From contig NZ_CP046622.1 in assembly GCF_009755665.1 (NCBI RefSeq), positions 2,790,001-2,854,000 on the forward strand: a DNA stretch of 64,000 nucleotides, written 5' to 3'. Under the pieces are notes generated by a model. It made no database searches. It saw only the letters and a list, made by a program, of their open reading frames with translations, and was not told the origin of the DNA. A program made the translations under genes and the position numbers. This DNA is from Variovorax paradoxus. GTDB lineage: Bacteria; Pseudomonadota; Gammaproteobacteria; Burkholderiales; Burkholderiaceae_C. Shown here one piece after another: positions 9,881 to 19,089 of this stretch. Position 1 is the first letter of the stretch. Each line of letters starts with the position of its first letter.

Positions 9881-9926
9881 CCCGGAATTATCCCATTCAG
9901 CAAGCTAAAATTCCGGGTTAACGCGG
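9881..9926. promoter_or_regulatory. Symmetric divergent promoter region between map and purL
   Basis: The 46-nt gap contains a perfect 9-bp inverted repeat, CCCGGAATT at 9881-9889 and AATTCCGGG at 9909-9917. Each arm overlaps one -10 element: GATAAT (minus strand, 9892-9887) for map and TAAAAT (9906-9911) for purL. The hexamer 17 nt upstream of each -10 box is CGGAAT in both directions and lies inside the opposing arm. The two promoters therefore overlap and should compete for polymerase. No PurR-like box is visible. Confidence 0.55.
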
Positions 9927-12900
9927 ATGACCCCAGTCAGCGGTCTTCCGCCTCGATTCTTTGATTCCCAACGCGGCCCCAAGGCCCCATCGACCGTGAC
10001 GCAGCCCGCATCCCAAGCCCTTCCTGTCGTAACCATGTTCGAGGGCGGCAGCGCACTCAGCGATTTCCGCGCGCGGCAGCTGCTGCCCAAGCTGCAGGCC
10101 ATCGAGCCGCGCATCGAGGGCATTTCGGCCCGCTTCGTGCACCTGGTGGTCACCGACGCGGCGCTGAGTGATGCCGAGCACGACCGCTTTGCCGCGCTGC
10201 TGACTTACGGCGAGCCCTTCGAGGCACCGGCCAAGGCCGCCACGTCGGTGGTCGTCACGCCCCGCCTGGGCACCGTGTCGCCCTGGGCCTCCAAGGCCAC
10301 CGACATCGCCCACAACTGCGGCCTTGCGCTGCGCCGGGTCGAGCGCGTCACCCAGTACCACCTGAAGCTCAAGGCCCCGCTGATCGGCAAGGCGCCCGTG
10401 CTGGAAGGCGACACGCTCGCCGCCGTGGCAGGCCCGCTGCATGACCGCATGACCGAGTCGGTGCTTGCCACCGTCGAGCAGGCCGCAAGCCTGTTCAGCG
10501 AACTGCCGGCCCAGCCGATGGCGCTGGTCGACGTGCAGGGCGGCGGCCGTGCCGCGCTGGTGGCGGCCAATACGGGTTTTGGCCTGGCGCTGGCCGAGGA
10601 CGAAATCGACTACCTGGTCGATGCCTTCACGCGGCTCGGGCGCAACCCGAGCGACGTCGAGCTGATGATGTTCGCGCAGGCCAACAGCGAGCACTGCCGC
10701 CACAAGATCTTCAATGCCCAGTTCACCATCGACGGCAAGGCGCAGCCCCAAAGCCTGTTCTCGATGATTCGCCACACCGAAAAGCAGAACCCGCAGCACA
10801 CGGTGATTGCCTATGCGGACAACGCTTCGGTGATGGAGGGCACGACCGTCGAGCGCTTCATCCCCGCTTCCGGTTCGCAGGGCTATCAAAAAGATAGCGC
10901 ACTGAGCCACGTGCTGATGAAGGTTGAGACGCACAACCATCCGACCGCCATCTCGCCATTCCCCGGCGCCTCTACCGGTGCTGGCGGCGAAATCCGCGAC
11001 GAAGGTGCTACCGGCCGCGGCTCCAAGCCCAAGGCCGGCCTGACCGGCTTCACCGTATCGAAGCTCTGGCCGGAAGAAGGCCACTACGGCAAGCCAGAGC
11101 ACATTGCCAGCCCGCTGCAGATCATGACCGAAGGCCCGCTGGGCGGCGCCGCGTTCAACAACGAATTCGGCCGGCCCAACCTGCTGGGCTACTTTCGCGA
11201 ATACGAGCAAACGGTGGCGAGCGACATCGACACGGTACAGCGCGGCTATCACAAGCCCATCATGATCGCGGGCGGCCTTGGCAGCATCGACGCAACGCAA
11301 ACCAAGAAGATTCAGTTCCCGGCGGGTTCGCTGCTCATCCAGCTTGGCGGCCCCGGCATGCGCATCGGCATGGGCGGCAGCGCCGCGAGTTCGATGGCCA
11401 CCGGCGCCAACGCCGCCGAGCTCGACTTCGACTCGGTGCAGCGCGGCAACCCCGAAATCGAACGCCGTGCGCAAGAGGTCATCAACCATTGCTGGCAGCA
11501 GGGCGCAGCCAACCCGATCCTTGCGATCCACGACGTGGGCGCGGGCGGCCTGAGCAACGCCTTTCCTGAGCTGACCAACGACGCTGGCCGCGGCGCGCGC
11601 TTCGACCTGCGCGCGGTGCCGCTCGAAGAATCGGGCATGGCGCCCAAGGAAATCTGGTGCAACGAAAGCCAGGAGCGTTATGTACTGGCCATCGCGCCGG
11701 AATCGCTCGAGCAGTTCAAGGCTTTCTGCGAGCGCGAGCGGTGCCCGTTCTCGGTGGTGGGCGTCGCGACCGAAGAACGCCAGCTGCTGGTGGCCGACCA
11801 AGGCGCCGCAGTGCAGCCCGTCGACATGCCGATGGACGTGCTGCTCGGCAAGCCGCCCAAGATGCATCGCGACGTGAAGACCGTCGCGCGCAGCTTCAAG
11901 CCGCTTGACCTCACCGGCGTCGACCTGCAGAAGGCGGCCATCGACGTGCTCTCGCACCCGACCGTTGCCTCCAAGCGCTTCCTGATCACCATCGGCGACC
12001 GCACCGTGGGCGGCCTGAGCCACCGCGACCAGATGGTCGGCCCATGGCAGGTGCCGGTGGCCGATTGCGCCGTCACGCTGGCGGACTACAAGGGGTTTGC
12101 GGGCGAAGCCATGAGCATGGGCGAACGCACGCCGCTGGCCGCACTCGACGCGCCGGCCTCGGGCCGCATGGCGGTGGCAGAAGCCATTACCAACCTGCTG
12201 GCCGCGCCCATCGAGCTTTCGCGCGTCAAGCTCTCGGCCAACTGGATGGCTGCGTGCGGCGAGCCCGGCGAAGACGCCGCGCTGTACGAAACGGTCAAGG
12301 CCGTGGGCCTGGAGCTGTGCCCGGCGCTGGGTGTGTCCATTCCCGTCGGCAAGGATTCGCTGTCGATGCGCACGCAATGGAAAGACGACGGCGCAGCCAA
12401 GAAGGTCACGTCGCCCGTGAGCCTGATCGTGACCGCCTTCGCAACGCTCGCCGACGTGCGCGGCACGCTCACGCCGCAGCTCGATGCGCAAGAGGCCGAC
12501 ACCACGCTCGTGCTCGTCGACCTGGGCCAGGGTAAGCACCGCATGGCCGGCAGCATCCTGGCGCAAACGCTCGGCCAGAGCGGCGACACGGTGCCCGATC
12601 TCGACGATCCGGCCCAGCTCGTGGCGCTGGTGAATGCCGTGAACGCACTGCGCGCCGACGGCAAGATCCTGGCGATGCACGACCGCAGCGACGGCGGCCT
12701 GTTCGCCACCGCCTGCGAAATGGCCTTTGCAGGCCATGTGGGCGTGGCGCTCAATGTCGACATGCTGGTGACCGAAGGCGACGGCATTTCCGACAGCCGC
12801 ATGGAAACCGGCGACGCCAAGAACTGGGCGCAGCAAGTGAGCGCGCGGCGCGAAGAGCTCACGCTCAAGGCGCTGTTCAACGAAGAACTCGGCATGCTGC

Positions 12901-14018
12901 TGCAGGTGCGCACGGCCGAGCGGAACGACGTGATGCAGGTGCTGCGCACCCACGGCCTCAGCGCGCACAGCCACTTCGTCGGCAAGACGCGTCCGGCCAG
13001 CTCGACCATGGACGCCGGCAAGGGCAAGGTCGAAGTGTGGCGCGATGCCAAGTCGGTGTTCAGCGCCAGCCTGCACGACCTGCATCAGGTGTGGGACTCC
13101 GTCAGCTGGAAGATCGCCCGCGAGCGCGACAACCCCGCCTGCGCCGATGCCGAGCACGCCGCAGCCGGCGATCCTTCGGACCCCGGCATGCACATCTTCC
13201 TCCCTCTCCCCCTGGGAGAGGGCAGCAGCCTCAACGCCCCCGCCATCCTTCAGAGCCGGCCCAGAGTCGCCATCCTTCGCGAGCAGGGCGTCAACTCGCA
13301 CGTCGAAATGGCCTATGCCTTCACCGAGGCGGGTTTCGAGGCCTACGACGTCCACATGACCGACCTGCAGACGGGAAGGGCGGATCTCGCCAATTTCAAG
13401 GGCGTGGTCGCGTGCGGCGGCTTCAGCTACGGCGACACGCTGGGAGCCGGCATCGGCTGGGCGCGCAGCATCACCTTCAATCCGAAGCTCGCCGAACAGT
13501 TCAAGTCCTTCTTCGGCCGCGAAGACACGTTCGGCCTGGGCGTGTGCAACGGCTGCCAGATGTTCGCCGAGCTGGCCGACATCATTCCCGGCGCCGAAGC
13601 CTGGCCGCGCTTCACCACCAACCAGAGCGAACGCTTCGAAGCCCGCCTGTCGATGGTCGAGGTGCTCGAGTCTCCCAGCATCTTCTTTGCGGGCATGGCT
13701 GGCAGCCGCCTGCCGATCGCGGTGGCGCACGGTGAGGGCTATGCCAACTTCAAGCACCGCGGCGATGCCGCCAAGGCCATTGCGGCCATGCGCTTCGTGG
13801 ACAACCACGGCAAGCCTACCGAGCAGTACCCGTTCAACCCGAACGGCAGCGCCGGTGGCCTGACCTCGGTGACCACGCCAGACGGCCGCTTTACCGCCGT
13901 GATGCCGCATCCGGAACGCGTGTTCCGCAACATCCAGATGAGCTGGACGCCGGGCGACCGGAGCGAGCTCAGCCCCTGGATGCAGATCTGGCGCAACGCG
14001 CGCCGTTGGGTCGGTTGA
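9927..14018 (+). CDS. purL: Phosphoribosylformylglycinamidine synthase (single-chain)
   Basis: ATP- and glutamine-dependent fourth step of purine synthesis, FGAR to FGAM. At up to 1363 residues it is the large single-chain type: N-terminal domain, two AIRS-like halves ([39 protein letters not shown]), and a C-terminal class I glutaminase with GVCNGCQM (nucleophile Cys near 1207), AHGEGY and [11 protein letters not shown] 9927 lacks a Shine-Dalgarno; an in-frame GTG at 9996 (VTQPASQ) is an equally possible start, because conserved sequence begins only at [17 protein letters not shown]. Residues near 1090-1105 contain an unusual linker encoded by a REP-like palindrome. A bidirectional terminator follows. 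Confidence 0.95.
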   Translation: MTPVSGLPPRFFDSQRGPKAPSTVTQPASQALPVVTMFEGGSALSDFRARQLLPKLQAIEPRIEGISARFVHLVVTDAALSDAEHDRFAALLTYGEPFEAPAKAATSVVVTPRLGTVSPWASKATDIAHNCGLALRRVERVTQYHLKLKAPLIGKAPVLEGDTLAAVAGPLHDRMTESVLATVEQAASLFSELPAQPMALVDVQGGGRAALVAANTGFGLALAEDEIDYLVDAFTRLGRNPSDVELMMFAQANSEHCRHKIFNAQFTIDGKAQPQSLFSMIRHTEKQNPQHTVIAYADNASVMEGTTVERFIPASGSQGYQKDSALSHVLMKVETHNHPTAISPFPGASTGAGGEIRDEGATGRGSKPKAGLTGFTVSKLWPEEGHYGKPEHIASPLQIMTEGPLGGAAFNNEFGRPNLLGYFREYEQTVASDIDTVQRGYHKPIMIAGGLGSIDATQTKKIQFPAGSLLIQLGGPGMRIGMGGSAASSMATGANAAELDFDSVQRGNPEIERRAQEVINHCWQQGAANPILAIHDVGAGGLSNAFPELTNDAGRGARFDLRAVPLEESGMAPKEIWCNESQERYVLAIAPESLEQFKAFCERERCPFSVVGVATEERQLLVADQGAAVQPVDMPMDVLLGKPPKMHRDVKTVARSFKPLDLTGVDLQKAAIDVLSHPTVASKRFLITIGDRTVGGLSHRDQMVGPWQVPVADCAVTLADYKGFAGEAMSMGERTPLAALDAPASGRMAVAEAITNLLAAPIELSRVKLSANWMAACGEPGEDAALYETVKAVGLELCPALGVSIPVGKDSLSMRTQWKDDGAAKKVTSPVSLIVTAFATLADVRGTLTPQLDAQEADTTLVLVDLGQGKHRMAGSILAQTLGQSGDTVPDLDDPAQLVALVNAVNALRADGKILAMHDRSDGGLFATACEMAFAGHVGVALNVDMLVTEGDGISDSRMETGDAKNWAQQVSARREELTLKALFNEELGMLLQVRTAERNDVMQVLRTHGLSAHSHFVGKTRPASSTMDAGKGKVEVWRDAKSVFSASLHDLHQVWDSVSWKIARERDNPACADAEHAAAGDPSDPGMHIFLPLPLGEGSSLNAPAILQSRPRVAILREQGVNSHVEMAYAFTEAGFEAYDVHMTDLQTGRADLANFKGVVACGGFSYGDTLGAGIGWARSITFNPKLAEQFKSFFGREDTFGLGVCNGCQMFAELADIIPGAEAWPRFTTNQSERFEARLSMVEVLESPSIFFAGMAGSRLPIAVAHGEGYANFKHRGDAAKAIAAMRFVDNHGKPTEQYPFNPNGSAGGLTSVTTPDGRFTAVMPHPERVFRNIQMSWTPGDRSELSPWMQIWRNARRWVG
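10882..10898. repeat. Short AT-rich inverted repeat inside purL (GCTATC-A5-GATAGC)
   Basis: A perfect 6-bp inverted repeat with an AAAAA loop, in frame within purL and coding YQKDS. Eleven of its bases (AAAAAGATAGC) recur at 16553-16563 inside selO. The AT-rich codons stand out against the GC-rich gene. It may be a dispersed repeat of the genome or coincidence. Confidence 0.3.
13202..13222. repeat. REP-like palindrome translated within purL
   Basis: CCCTCTCCC and GGGAGAGGG form a perfect 9-bp inverted repeat with a 3-nt loop. The reading frame passes through it and yields LPLPLGEG, a peptide typical of translated intergenic repeats of this kind. It sits at the junction between the synthase part and the glutaminase domain of PurL. 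Confidence 0.6.
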
Positions 14019-14035
14019 GGAAAAGCGCCCCAAAC

Positions 14036-14064
14036 AAAAAGCGGCCTGAAGGCCGCTTTTTTTT
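14036..14064. terminator. Bidirectional terminator between purL and the PPIase gene
   Basis: AAAAAGCGGCC and GGCCGCTTTTT flank a TGAA tetraloop, with eight T residues on the right and five A residues on the left. It can end transcription from both convergent genes. Confidence 0.9.
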
Positions 14065-14096
14065 GGAAGGCAAGAGCAGCCAACGCTGCTCGGCCT

Positions 14097-14882
14097 TTAC
14101 TCGATCTTGGCCTTCGCGCGCAGCTCTTCCTGGTACTTCTGCAGGCGTTGTTGCTGCAGCTGCTGCGTGATCTGCGGCTGCACTTCTTCCATCTTCGGCA
14201 GCTGTGCCTGACGGATGTCGTCCACGCGGATGATGTGATAGCCGAACTGCGTCTTGACGGGCGTTGCGGTGGTTTCGCCCTTCTTGAGCTTGATCATCGC
14301 TTCGGAGAACTCGGGCACGAAGCTGGACGGGTTGGCCCAGTCGAGGTCGCCGCCGTTGGCGCCCGAACCCGGGTCCTTGCTCTGCTTCTTGGCGATGTCT
14401 TCGAACTTGGCGCCCTTCTTCAGGTCGGCCATGATCTTCTTGGCCTGATCTTCGGTCTCGACCAGGATGTGGCGAGCCTTGAATTCCTTGCCGCCGTTGG
14501 CCGCGACGAACTTGTCGTACTCGGCCTTGATGTCGGCTTCCGACACGGCGTTGGTCTTGCGGTAGTTTTCGAACAGCGCGCGGATCAGGATGGCCTGGCG
14601 TGCGAGCTCGAGCTGGTTCCGGTAGTCGTCGGTCGCATCCAGACCCTGCTTCTGCGCTTCCTGCATGAACACTTCGCGCGCGACGATTTCTTCGCGCAGC
14701 TGGCCCTGCATTTCCGGCGTGACGGGCCGGCCGGCTGCCGCCAATTGCTGCGCCAGCACGTCCATGCGCGCCTTGGGCACGGGCTTGCCGTTGACGATGG
14801 CTGCGTTCTGCGCCACTGCCGCCAGGGGAATCGCACCGAGCAGCGCTGCGGCCGCAACGGCCGTCAAGATTTGTTTTTTCAT
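14097..14882 (-). CDS. Periplasmic peptidyl-prolyl cis-trans isomerase, parvulin type
   Basis: Folding catalyst of the envelope in the SurA/PrsA/PpiC superfamily (261 residues). Residues 1-24 are a signal peptide (MKKQ, Ala/Leu core, AVA-Q cleavage). A SurA-N-like helical segment covers about 30-125, and one rotamase domain about 130-235 starts at FKARHILVETEDQAKK, with GGDLDW and the ending TQFGYHIIRVDD. The last 25 residues are Gln/Lys-rich and helical (LQQQRLQKYQEEL). Only one rotamase domain is present, so it is not SurA itself. The convergent purL is separated by a bidirectional terminator. Confidence 0.9.
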   Translation of the reverse strand: MKKQILTAVAAAALLGAIPLAAVAQNAAIVNGKPVPKARMDVLAQQLAAAGRPVTPEMQGQLREEIVAREVFMQEAQKQGLDATDDYRNQLELARQAILIRALFENYRKTNAVSEADIKAEYDKFVAANGGKEFKARHILVETEDQAKKIMADLKKGAKFEDIAKKQSKDPGSGANGGDLDWANPSSFVPEFSEAMIKLKKGETTATPVKTQFGYHIIRVDDIRQAQLPKMEEVQPQITQQLQQQRLQKYQEELRAKAKIE

Positions 14883-15038
14883 GGAATGAATATCAGGCTG
14901 GATGGGAAATGCGCGTGTAGAAAAAAGCGCGTGGAAAAAGCGGGAAAGACGAAAGAAAGAAAAGGGAAATGAGGAGGGCGGAGCCGCCGCGGCGAAAGCC
15001 GCGTGGCATTTGATCGACCCGTTGATCGATCGGACGAC
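14883..15038. other. 156-nt spacer between bolA and the PPIase gene
   Basis: An A/G-rich stretch (14915-14975) is followed by overlapping GC hairpins at about 14977-14988 and 14988-15003 (CGCGGC arms around a GAAA tetraloop). Read on the minus strand, the hairpin is followed by a pyrimidine-rich run, so it could weakly terminate the msrB-yciB-bolA transcript before the PPIase gene. I see no gene here. Confidence 0.35.
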
Positions 15039-15320
15039 TCAGAGCACCTCGATGGCGATGGCGTGCAGACCCTGCGCGATAAAAACTTGGAGGGCATCAT
15101 ACACAAGGCGATGGCGCGCCACGCGGGGCTTCCCTTCGAACAGTGGGGAAGCAATGCGAACCCGGAAATGGGTGCCGTAGCCCTCTGCGTTGGCGCCCGC
15201 ATGGCCGGCGTGGGCGCTGCTCTCGTCGATCACCTCGAGCACGGTGGGCTGCAGCTTCTGGCGCAGCACCGCCTCGAGGGCATCTGCCGTCGGCAGCGGG
15301 TGGGTTGCGGCGGTGCTCAT
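15039..15320 (-). CDS. BolA family protein
   Basis: A 93-residue BolA/IbaG-like protein. Members bind 2Fe-2S clusters together with monothiol glutaredoxins and affect envelope and stress physiology. The BolA core is visible as [25 protein letters not shown] and the final [10 protein letters not shown] Ser/His/Gly-rich loop at about 34-47 precedes the conserved His region. The start at 15320 overlaps the yciB stop by 4 nt (ATGA on the minus strand), so the two are translationally coupled. A longer open frame upstream belongs to the other frame of yciB and is not coding. Confidence 0.9.
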   Translation of the reverse strand: MSTAATHPLPTADALEAVLRQKLQPTVLEVIDESSAHAGHAGANAEGYGTHFRVRIASPLFEGKPRVARHRLVYDALQVFIAQGLHAIAIEVL

Positions 15321-15856
15321 GCGGTGGGCTCGTCGCTCTTGAGGTGCGGCGAGATGTACAGGCCCTGCGCCACCAGGAAGACGATCGGGAACACATAGCC
15401 CCAGAGCTTGAAGTTGACCCAGGCCTCGGTGGTGAAGTACGCCGCCACGTAGGCATTGATGAGTGCCATGAAAAGGCAGTAGCCGATCCACGCCACATTC
15501 AGGCGGCTCCAGATGCGGTCGGGCAGCTGCAATTGCGAGCCCAGCAGCATTTTCAGGAAGTTCTTCTTCAGCGCCCAGAGCGCCACGGCCAGGGCAACCG
15601 CCATTGCGCCGTAGAGCACCGTGGGCTTCCACTTGATGAAGCGGTCGTCGTGCAGCACCAGCGTGAGCGTGCCGAACAGCAGGATCAGCACCAGCGTGGC
15701 CTTCTGCATGGCCTGCAGCTTGCGTTCGGTGGCGTAGATGATGCCCATCTGCACCACGGTGGCGCCCATCAGCACGGCCGTTGCGGTGTAGATGTCGCCC
15801 AGCTTGTAGGCGCCGAAGAACAGCAGGATCGGAAAGAAGTCGAGGAGCAGTTTCAT
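15317..15856 (-). CDS. yciB: Inner-membrane septation protein A
   Basis: YciB/IspZ family inner-membrane protein of 179 residues with about five transmembrane helices. It starts [14 protein letters not shown] and contains the family pattern [14 protein letters not shown]. In E. coli YciB influences cell-envelope integrity and septation. The start at 15856 is set by homology to the family N-terminus. The stop overlaps bolA by 4 nt, a common yciB-bolA arrangement in betaproteobacteria. The msrB stop lies 29 nt upstream on the same strand. Confidence 0.9.
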   Translation of the reverse strand: MKLLLDFFPILLFFGAYKLGDIYTATAVLMGATVVQMGIIYATERKLQAMQKATLVLILLFGTLTLVLHDDRFIKWKPTVLYGAMAVALAVALWALKKNFLKMLLGSQLQLPDRIWSRLNVAWIGYCLFMALINAYVAAYFTTEAWVNFKLWGYVFPIVFLVAQGLYISPHLKSDEPTA

Positions 15857-15885
15857 GCGCTGGGCGGGAGCCTGTGGTGGTTTGG

Positions 15886-16296
15886 TTACTTCTTCTGGAA
15901 ATCGAGCGAAGCCGAGTTCATGCAGTAGCGCAAGCCGGTTTCGGTAGGACCGTCGGGGAACACGTGGCCCAGGTGGGCGCCGCAGTTCGCGCAGACGTTT
16001 TCGGTGCGCACCATGCCGTGCGAACGGTCGACGATGTTCTTGATGGCGCCCGGCACGGCTTCTTCCGAGAAACTGGGCCAGCCGCAACCTGCGTCGAACT
16101 TGGTTGATGCCTCGAACAGCTTCGCGCCGCAGCAGATGCAGTGATAAGTGCCGTCTTCCCAGTGCGCCTCGTACTTGCCGGTGAAGGGGCGCTCGGTGGC
16201 CGCGTGGCGCGTCACTTCGAAGGCCGCGGGCTCGGCGCCTTTTTCAGCGAGCAGGGCTTTCCATTCGGCATCGGTTTTCTGGATGGGTGCGGTCAT
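15886..16296 (-). CDS. msrB: Peptide methionine-(R)-S-oxide reductase
   Basis: Reduces the R form of methionine sulfoxide in damaged proteins; cytosolic because no signal peptide is present. The 136 residues contain two Zn-binding CxxC pairs (CICC at 53-56, CANC at 102-105), the GCGWPSF motif with Cys71, and catalytic Cys125 in RYCMNSASL. Length is the usual short form. The start overlaps the selO stop by 4 nt (ATGA), so MsrB and SelO are made together. Both deal with redox stress, which makes functional coupling likely. Confidence 0.95.
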   Translation of the reverse strand: MTAPIQKTDAEWKALLAEKGAEPAAFEVTRHAATERPFTGKYEAHWEDGTYHCICCGAKLFEASTKFDAGCGWPSFSEEAVPGAIKNIVDRSHGMVRTENVCANCGAHLGHVFPDGPTETGLRYCMNSASLDFQKK

Positions 16297-17786
16297 GATG
16301 AGCAGCTGATTTCGATCGTGGAGGCCCAGTCGGGCGGGAAGCCGGCGTAAGCGTCGGCACCGGGATGTTCTTCAAATGGGGTTTCGAGCAGGTTCAGCAA
16401 GGTTGCCACACCCGAGAAGTCCTTCTGCGCAGCAGCTTCGATGGCTTGTTGGCCCAGGTGGTTCCGCAGCACGAATTTGGGGTTGGATTTGAGCATCAAA
16501 TCGGCAGCTTCCGAGCGTTGGCCCGTCGATGGCGCCTTTGCATGTCGCTCCGAAAAAGATAGCAACCAGGTATCGAAGCCGACGCGGTCCAGGAAGAGAT
16601 CGCGCACGGGTTCGGCGTTGCCTTCAGCCATGTACTGCGAAAGGCGACGCCAGAAGATGGTGTAGTCGACCTTTTCGGCGGCCAAGAGCTTCAGCACGCC
16701 CTCGATGAGCGGGCGGTCGCCTTCGGCCGAATCGGTGAGCCCGAGCTTGGCACGCATGCGGCCTTCGAACTCGCGCGGGAACACCGTCTTGTAAGACTCC
16801 AGTGCGGCCACGGCCACTTCCTGGTCGACGATCAGCGGCAGCAGCGCCTGCGCCAGGCAAAACAGGTTCCAGTAGGCCACGTTCGGCTGCTGGTTGAAGG
16901 CATAGCGCCCGCCGGTGTCGCTGTGATTGCAGATGTGGCGCGGATCGAAGCCGTCCAGAAACTGGAACGGGCCGTAGTCGATGGTGAGCCCGAGGATGCT
17001 CATGTTGTCAGTGTTCATCACGCCATGGCAAAAGCCGACGGCCTGCCACTGCGCCAGCAGGGCGGCGGTGCGCTCGCTCACGGCTTCCAGGAAAGCCGCG
17101 TAGGCGTTGCCGCCGAAGCGGTCGGTCGTGCGGCAGGCCGGGTAGTAGCGGTCGATGACGTAGTCGGCCAGCGCGCGCAGTTCAGCATCGCGCTGGTTGG
17201 CGGCAAAGTGCTCGAAATGGCCGAAGCGGATGAAGCTGGGCGCCACGCGGGTCACCACGGCCGCGGTTTCCGGTTCCTCGCGGTAGACGCGCGCGTCGGA
17301 GCCCGTGACGCACAAGGCCCGCGTGGTCGGAATGCCAAGGCTGTGCATGGCCTCGCTGCAAAGGAATTCGCGGATGCTGGAGCGCAGCACGGCGCGGCCA
17401 TCGCCGCCGCGCGAGTAGGGCGTGCGGCCCGCGCCCTTGAGCTGCACCTCGAGGCCGCCCTCGGTTTCGCCGAGCATGATCGCGCGGCCATCGCCAAGCT
17501 GCCCGGCCCACACGCCGAACTGGTGGCCGCTGTACACCGTGGCGAAGGGCTGGGTGCCGGCGACGGGCACGCTGCCGGTCAGGGCCGCCAGCGTGCTGTC
17601 CGATTGCCGCCAATCGGCAGGCAAACCCAGCAAGCCGGCCACCGCGTCGCTGTGGCCTACCCAATAGGGATCGGGCAGCGGCGTCGGCCGCAGTTCGGTA
17701 AGAAAGGCAGGGCCCAGTGCCTGGAACCCGGGTTTCCAGCGCACGCCCAGGTCGGCGGCAGCGGTGTCTTCAGCAAGCAAGCTCAT
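16293..17786 (-). CDS. selO: Protein adenylyltransferase SelO (YdiU/UPF0061)
   Basis: Pseudokinase-fold enzyme that transfers AMP to Ser, Thr or Tyr of target proteins; in E. coli it modifies glutaredoxin-type redox proteins. The 497 residues show [33 protein letters not shown] in the inverted nucleotide pocket, and the catalytic stretch [21 protein letters not shown] at about 250-272. The C-terminus ends in CSS, the position occupied by selenocysteine in animal SelO and by cysteine in bacteria. The stop is fused to msrB by a 4-nt overlap. An AT-rich repeat fragment (16553-16563) lies inside the gene. Confidence 0.93.
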   Translation of the reverse strand: MSLLAEDTAAADLGVRWKPGFQALGPAFLTELRPTPLPDPYWVGHSDAVAGLLGLPADWRQSDSTLAALTGSVPVAGTQPFATVYSGHQFGVWAGQLGDGRAIMLGETEGGLEVQLKGAGRTPYSRGGDGRAVLRSSIREFLCSEAMHSLGIPTTRALCVTGSDARVYREEPETAAVVTRVAPSFIRFGHFEHFAANQRDAELRALADYVIDRYYPACRTTDRFGGNAYAAFLEAVSERTAALLAQWQAVGFCHGVMNTDNMSILGLTIDYGPFQFLDGFDPRHICNHSDTGGRYAFNQQPNVAYWNLFCLAQALLPLIVDQEVAVAALESYKTVFPREFEGRMRAKLGLTDSAEGDRPLIEGVLKLLAAEKVDYTIFWRRLSQYMAEGNAEPVRDLFLDRVGFDTWLLSFSERHAKAPSTGQRSEAADLMLKSNPKFVLRNHLGQQAIEAAAQKDFSGVATLLNLLETPFEEHPGADAYAGFPPDWASTIEISCSS

Positions 17787-17862
17787 GCCCGAATTGTCCG
17801 GCAGAGCATGAGACCCCTTGCGGCGCGGGCCATCGGCAAATGCGAGTTCCGCTCAGGCCTCC

Positions 17863-18939
17863 TCAATGGGCAAGTGCCGGCGTGTCCCAGATGCGCGCCC
17901 GGTACTGGGCGGGCGGCAGCCCGAACCAGCGTTTGCAGGCGCGAAAGAAGTTGCTGCTGTCGACAAAACCGAGCATGTCGGCCACGTCGGTGAGTGTGTG
18001 GCGGTCTTCGGCCAGGTACTGCTGCGCCAGCTCGCGGCGGGTGCGGTCGAGCAGCGACTGGAAAGACACAGACTCTTCCTGCAGCCGCCGCTGCAGCGTG
18101 CGCTCCGCCAGTCCAAGGCCCGCGGCCACGTCCTGCCGGCGCGGCTCGCCATGGGGCAGGCGGCGCGCGATTTCGGCGCACACCAGGGTGCTGGTGGTGG
18201 TCTGGCCCAGGAGGTTCAGCTGCTCGTCCAGCAGGTGCTCCTGCATCTCGCCCAGGGTGGGGTGGTAGGTGGGCAGCGGCATGGACAAGTCAGCCGTTGA
18301 CAGCAGCAGGCGGTTGGCCGGCGCGTTGTAGCGGATCGGGCAGCCGAAGGCCTCGCGGTGCAGGCGGTCGTCGGCTGGGGGCGGGTAGACGAACTCGAGG
18401 GCCAGCGGCTGCAGCTCGCGCCGGGTGAGCCACTGGCACTGCATGAAAACGGTGAGCAGGGCGTACTCGACGCGCTGGCGCGGAATCGGCAGGCTGCCGC
18501 CGGTGTGCTCCATCACCATCCACGAGCCGCGTGCGTCGGGCTGCATCGCGAAGGCGGTTGCGTCGGAGATCACGGCCATGTAGCGCGTGAGCCGGTTGAG
18601 CGCCTCGCTCAAGTCGGCGCTGCACGACATGGCGTGGCCCACCGTGCCGAGCTTGCTGTGCGTTGCGGCAAGGTCGCGGTGCAACCCCAGCGTCGGTTTG
18701 CCGGCACGCGCCACGGCCAGTTGCCACAGCACGGAGACTTCGTCAACCGGGATGCGAGCGTTCTGCCGGTGCAGCGAATCGGGGTCGAAGCCGGCTTCGC
18801 GCAGCAGCGAGGGCACGTCCAGGCCCTCGGCCGCAAACATCGAGAGCACGCCTTCGAGCCACGCGGCAGAGCTGGTTCGAAGTTCCGGCTGCGCTGCGCA
18901 GCCCGGCCGGCGTTGCGGGCGGCGCTGGGCATGCGGCAT
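17863..18939 (-). CDS. AraC family transcriptional regulator (OruR-like)
   Basis: DNA-binding regulator of about 358 residues. The C-terminal ~100 residues are an AraC double helix-turn-helix (VAAGLGLAERTLQRRLQEE and LTDVADMLGFVDSSNFFRACKRWFGLPPAQYR). The N-terminal two-thirds resemble the AraC-type ligand-binding domain of OruR-like regulators. The start at 18939 (MPHAQRR) is preferred because AGGAG lies 5 nt upstream; an ATG at 18957 is possible. It is divergent from the carboxylesterase gene across 150 nt and is a natural candidate for its regulator, but no operator could be identified. Confidence 0.88.
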   Translation of the reverse strand: MPHAQRRPQRRPGCAAQPELRTSSAAWLEGVLSMFAAEGLDVPSLLREAGFDPDSLHRQNARIPVDEVSVLWQLAVARAGKPTLGLHRDLAATHSKLGTVGHAMSCSADLSEALNRLTRYMAVISDATAFAMQPDARGSWMVMEHTGGSLPIPRQRVEYALLTVFMQCQWLTRRELQPLALEFVYPPPADDRLHREAFGCPIRYNAPANRLLLSTADLSMPLPTYHPTLGEMQEHLLDEQLNLLGQTTTSTLVCAEIARRLPHGEPRRQDVAAGLGLAERTLQRRLQEESVSFQSLLDRTRRELAQQYLAEDRHTLTDVADMLGFVDSSNFFRACKRWFGLPPAQYRARIWDTPALAH

Positions 18940-19089
18940 GGAGGCTCCTGAAGTCATTGAATTGGCTCGCTTGCGATAGCGGGGGAAACGCCGCCGGTTC
19001 CTAGAATTTTCTGGCGGATCCAGCCCGGCGGAGTATGGCGGGCGGACACCGACGGAGTCATTCCGATTAACCCGGTGTGGAGACAAACA

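Noticed and set aside
9918..14033. A 1371-codon open frame antisense to purL.
   Set aside because: It mirrors the codon structure of purL in a GC-rich genome, has no recognisable domain, and is rich in His, Arg, Gly and Gln as expected from a reverse-frame shadow.
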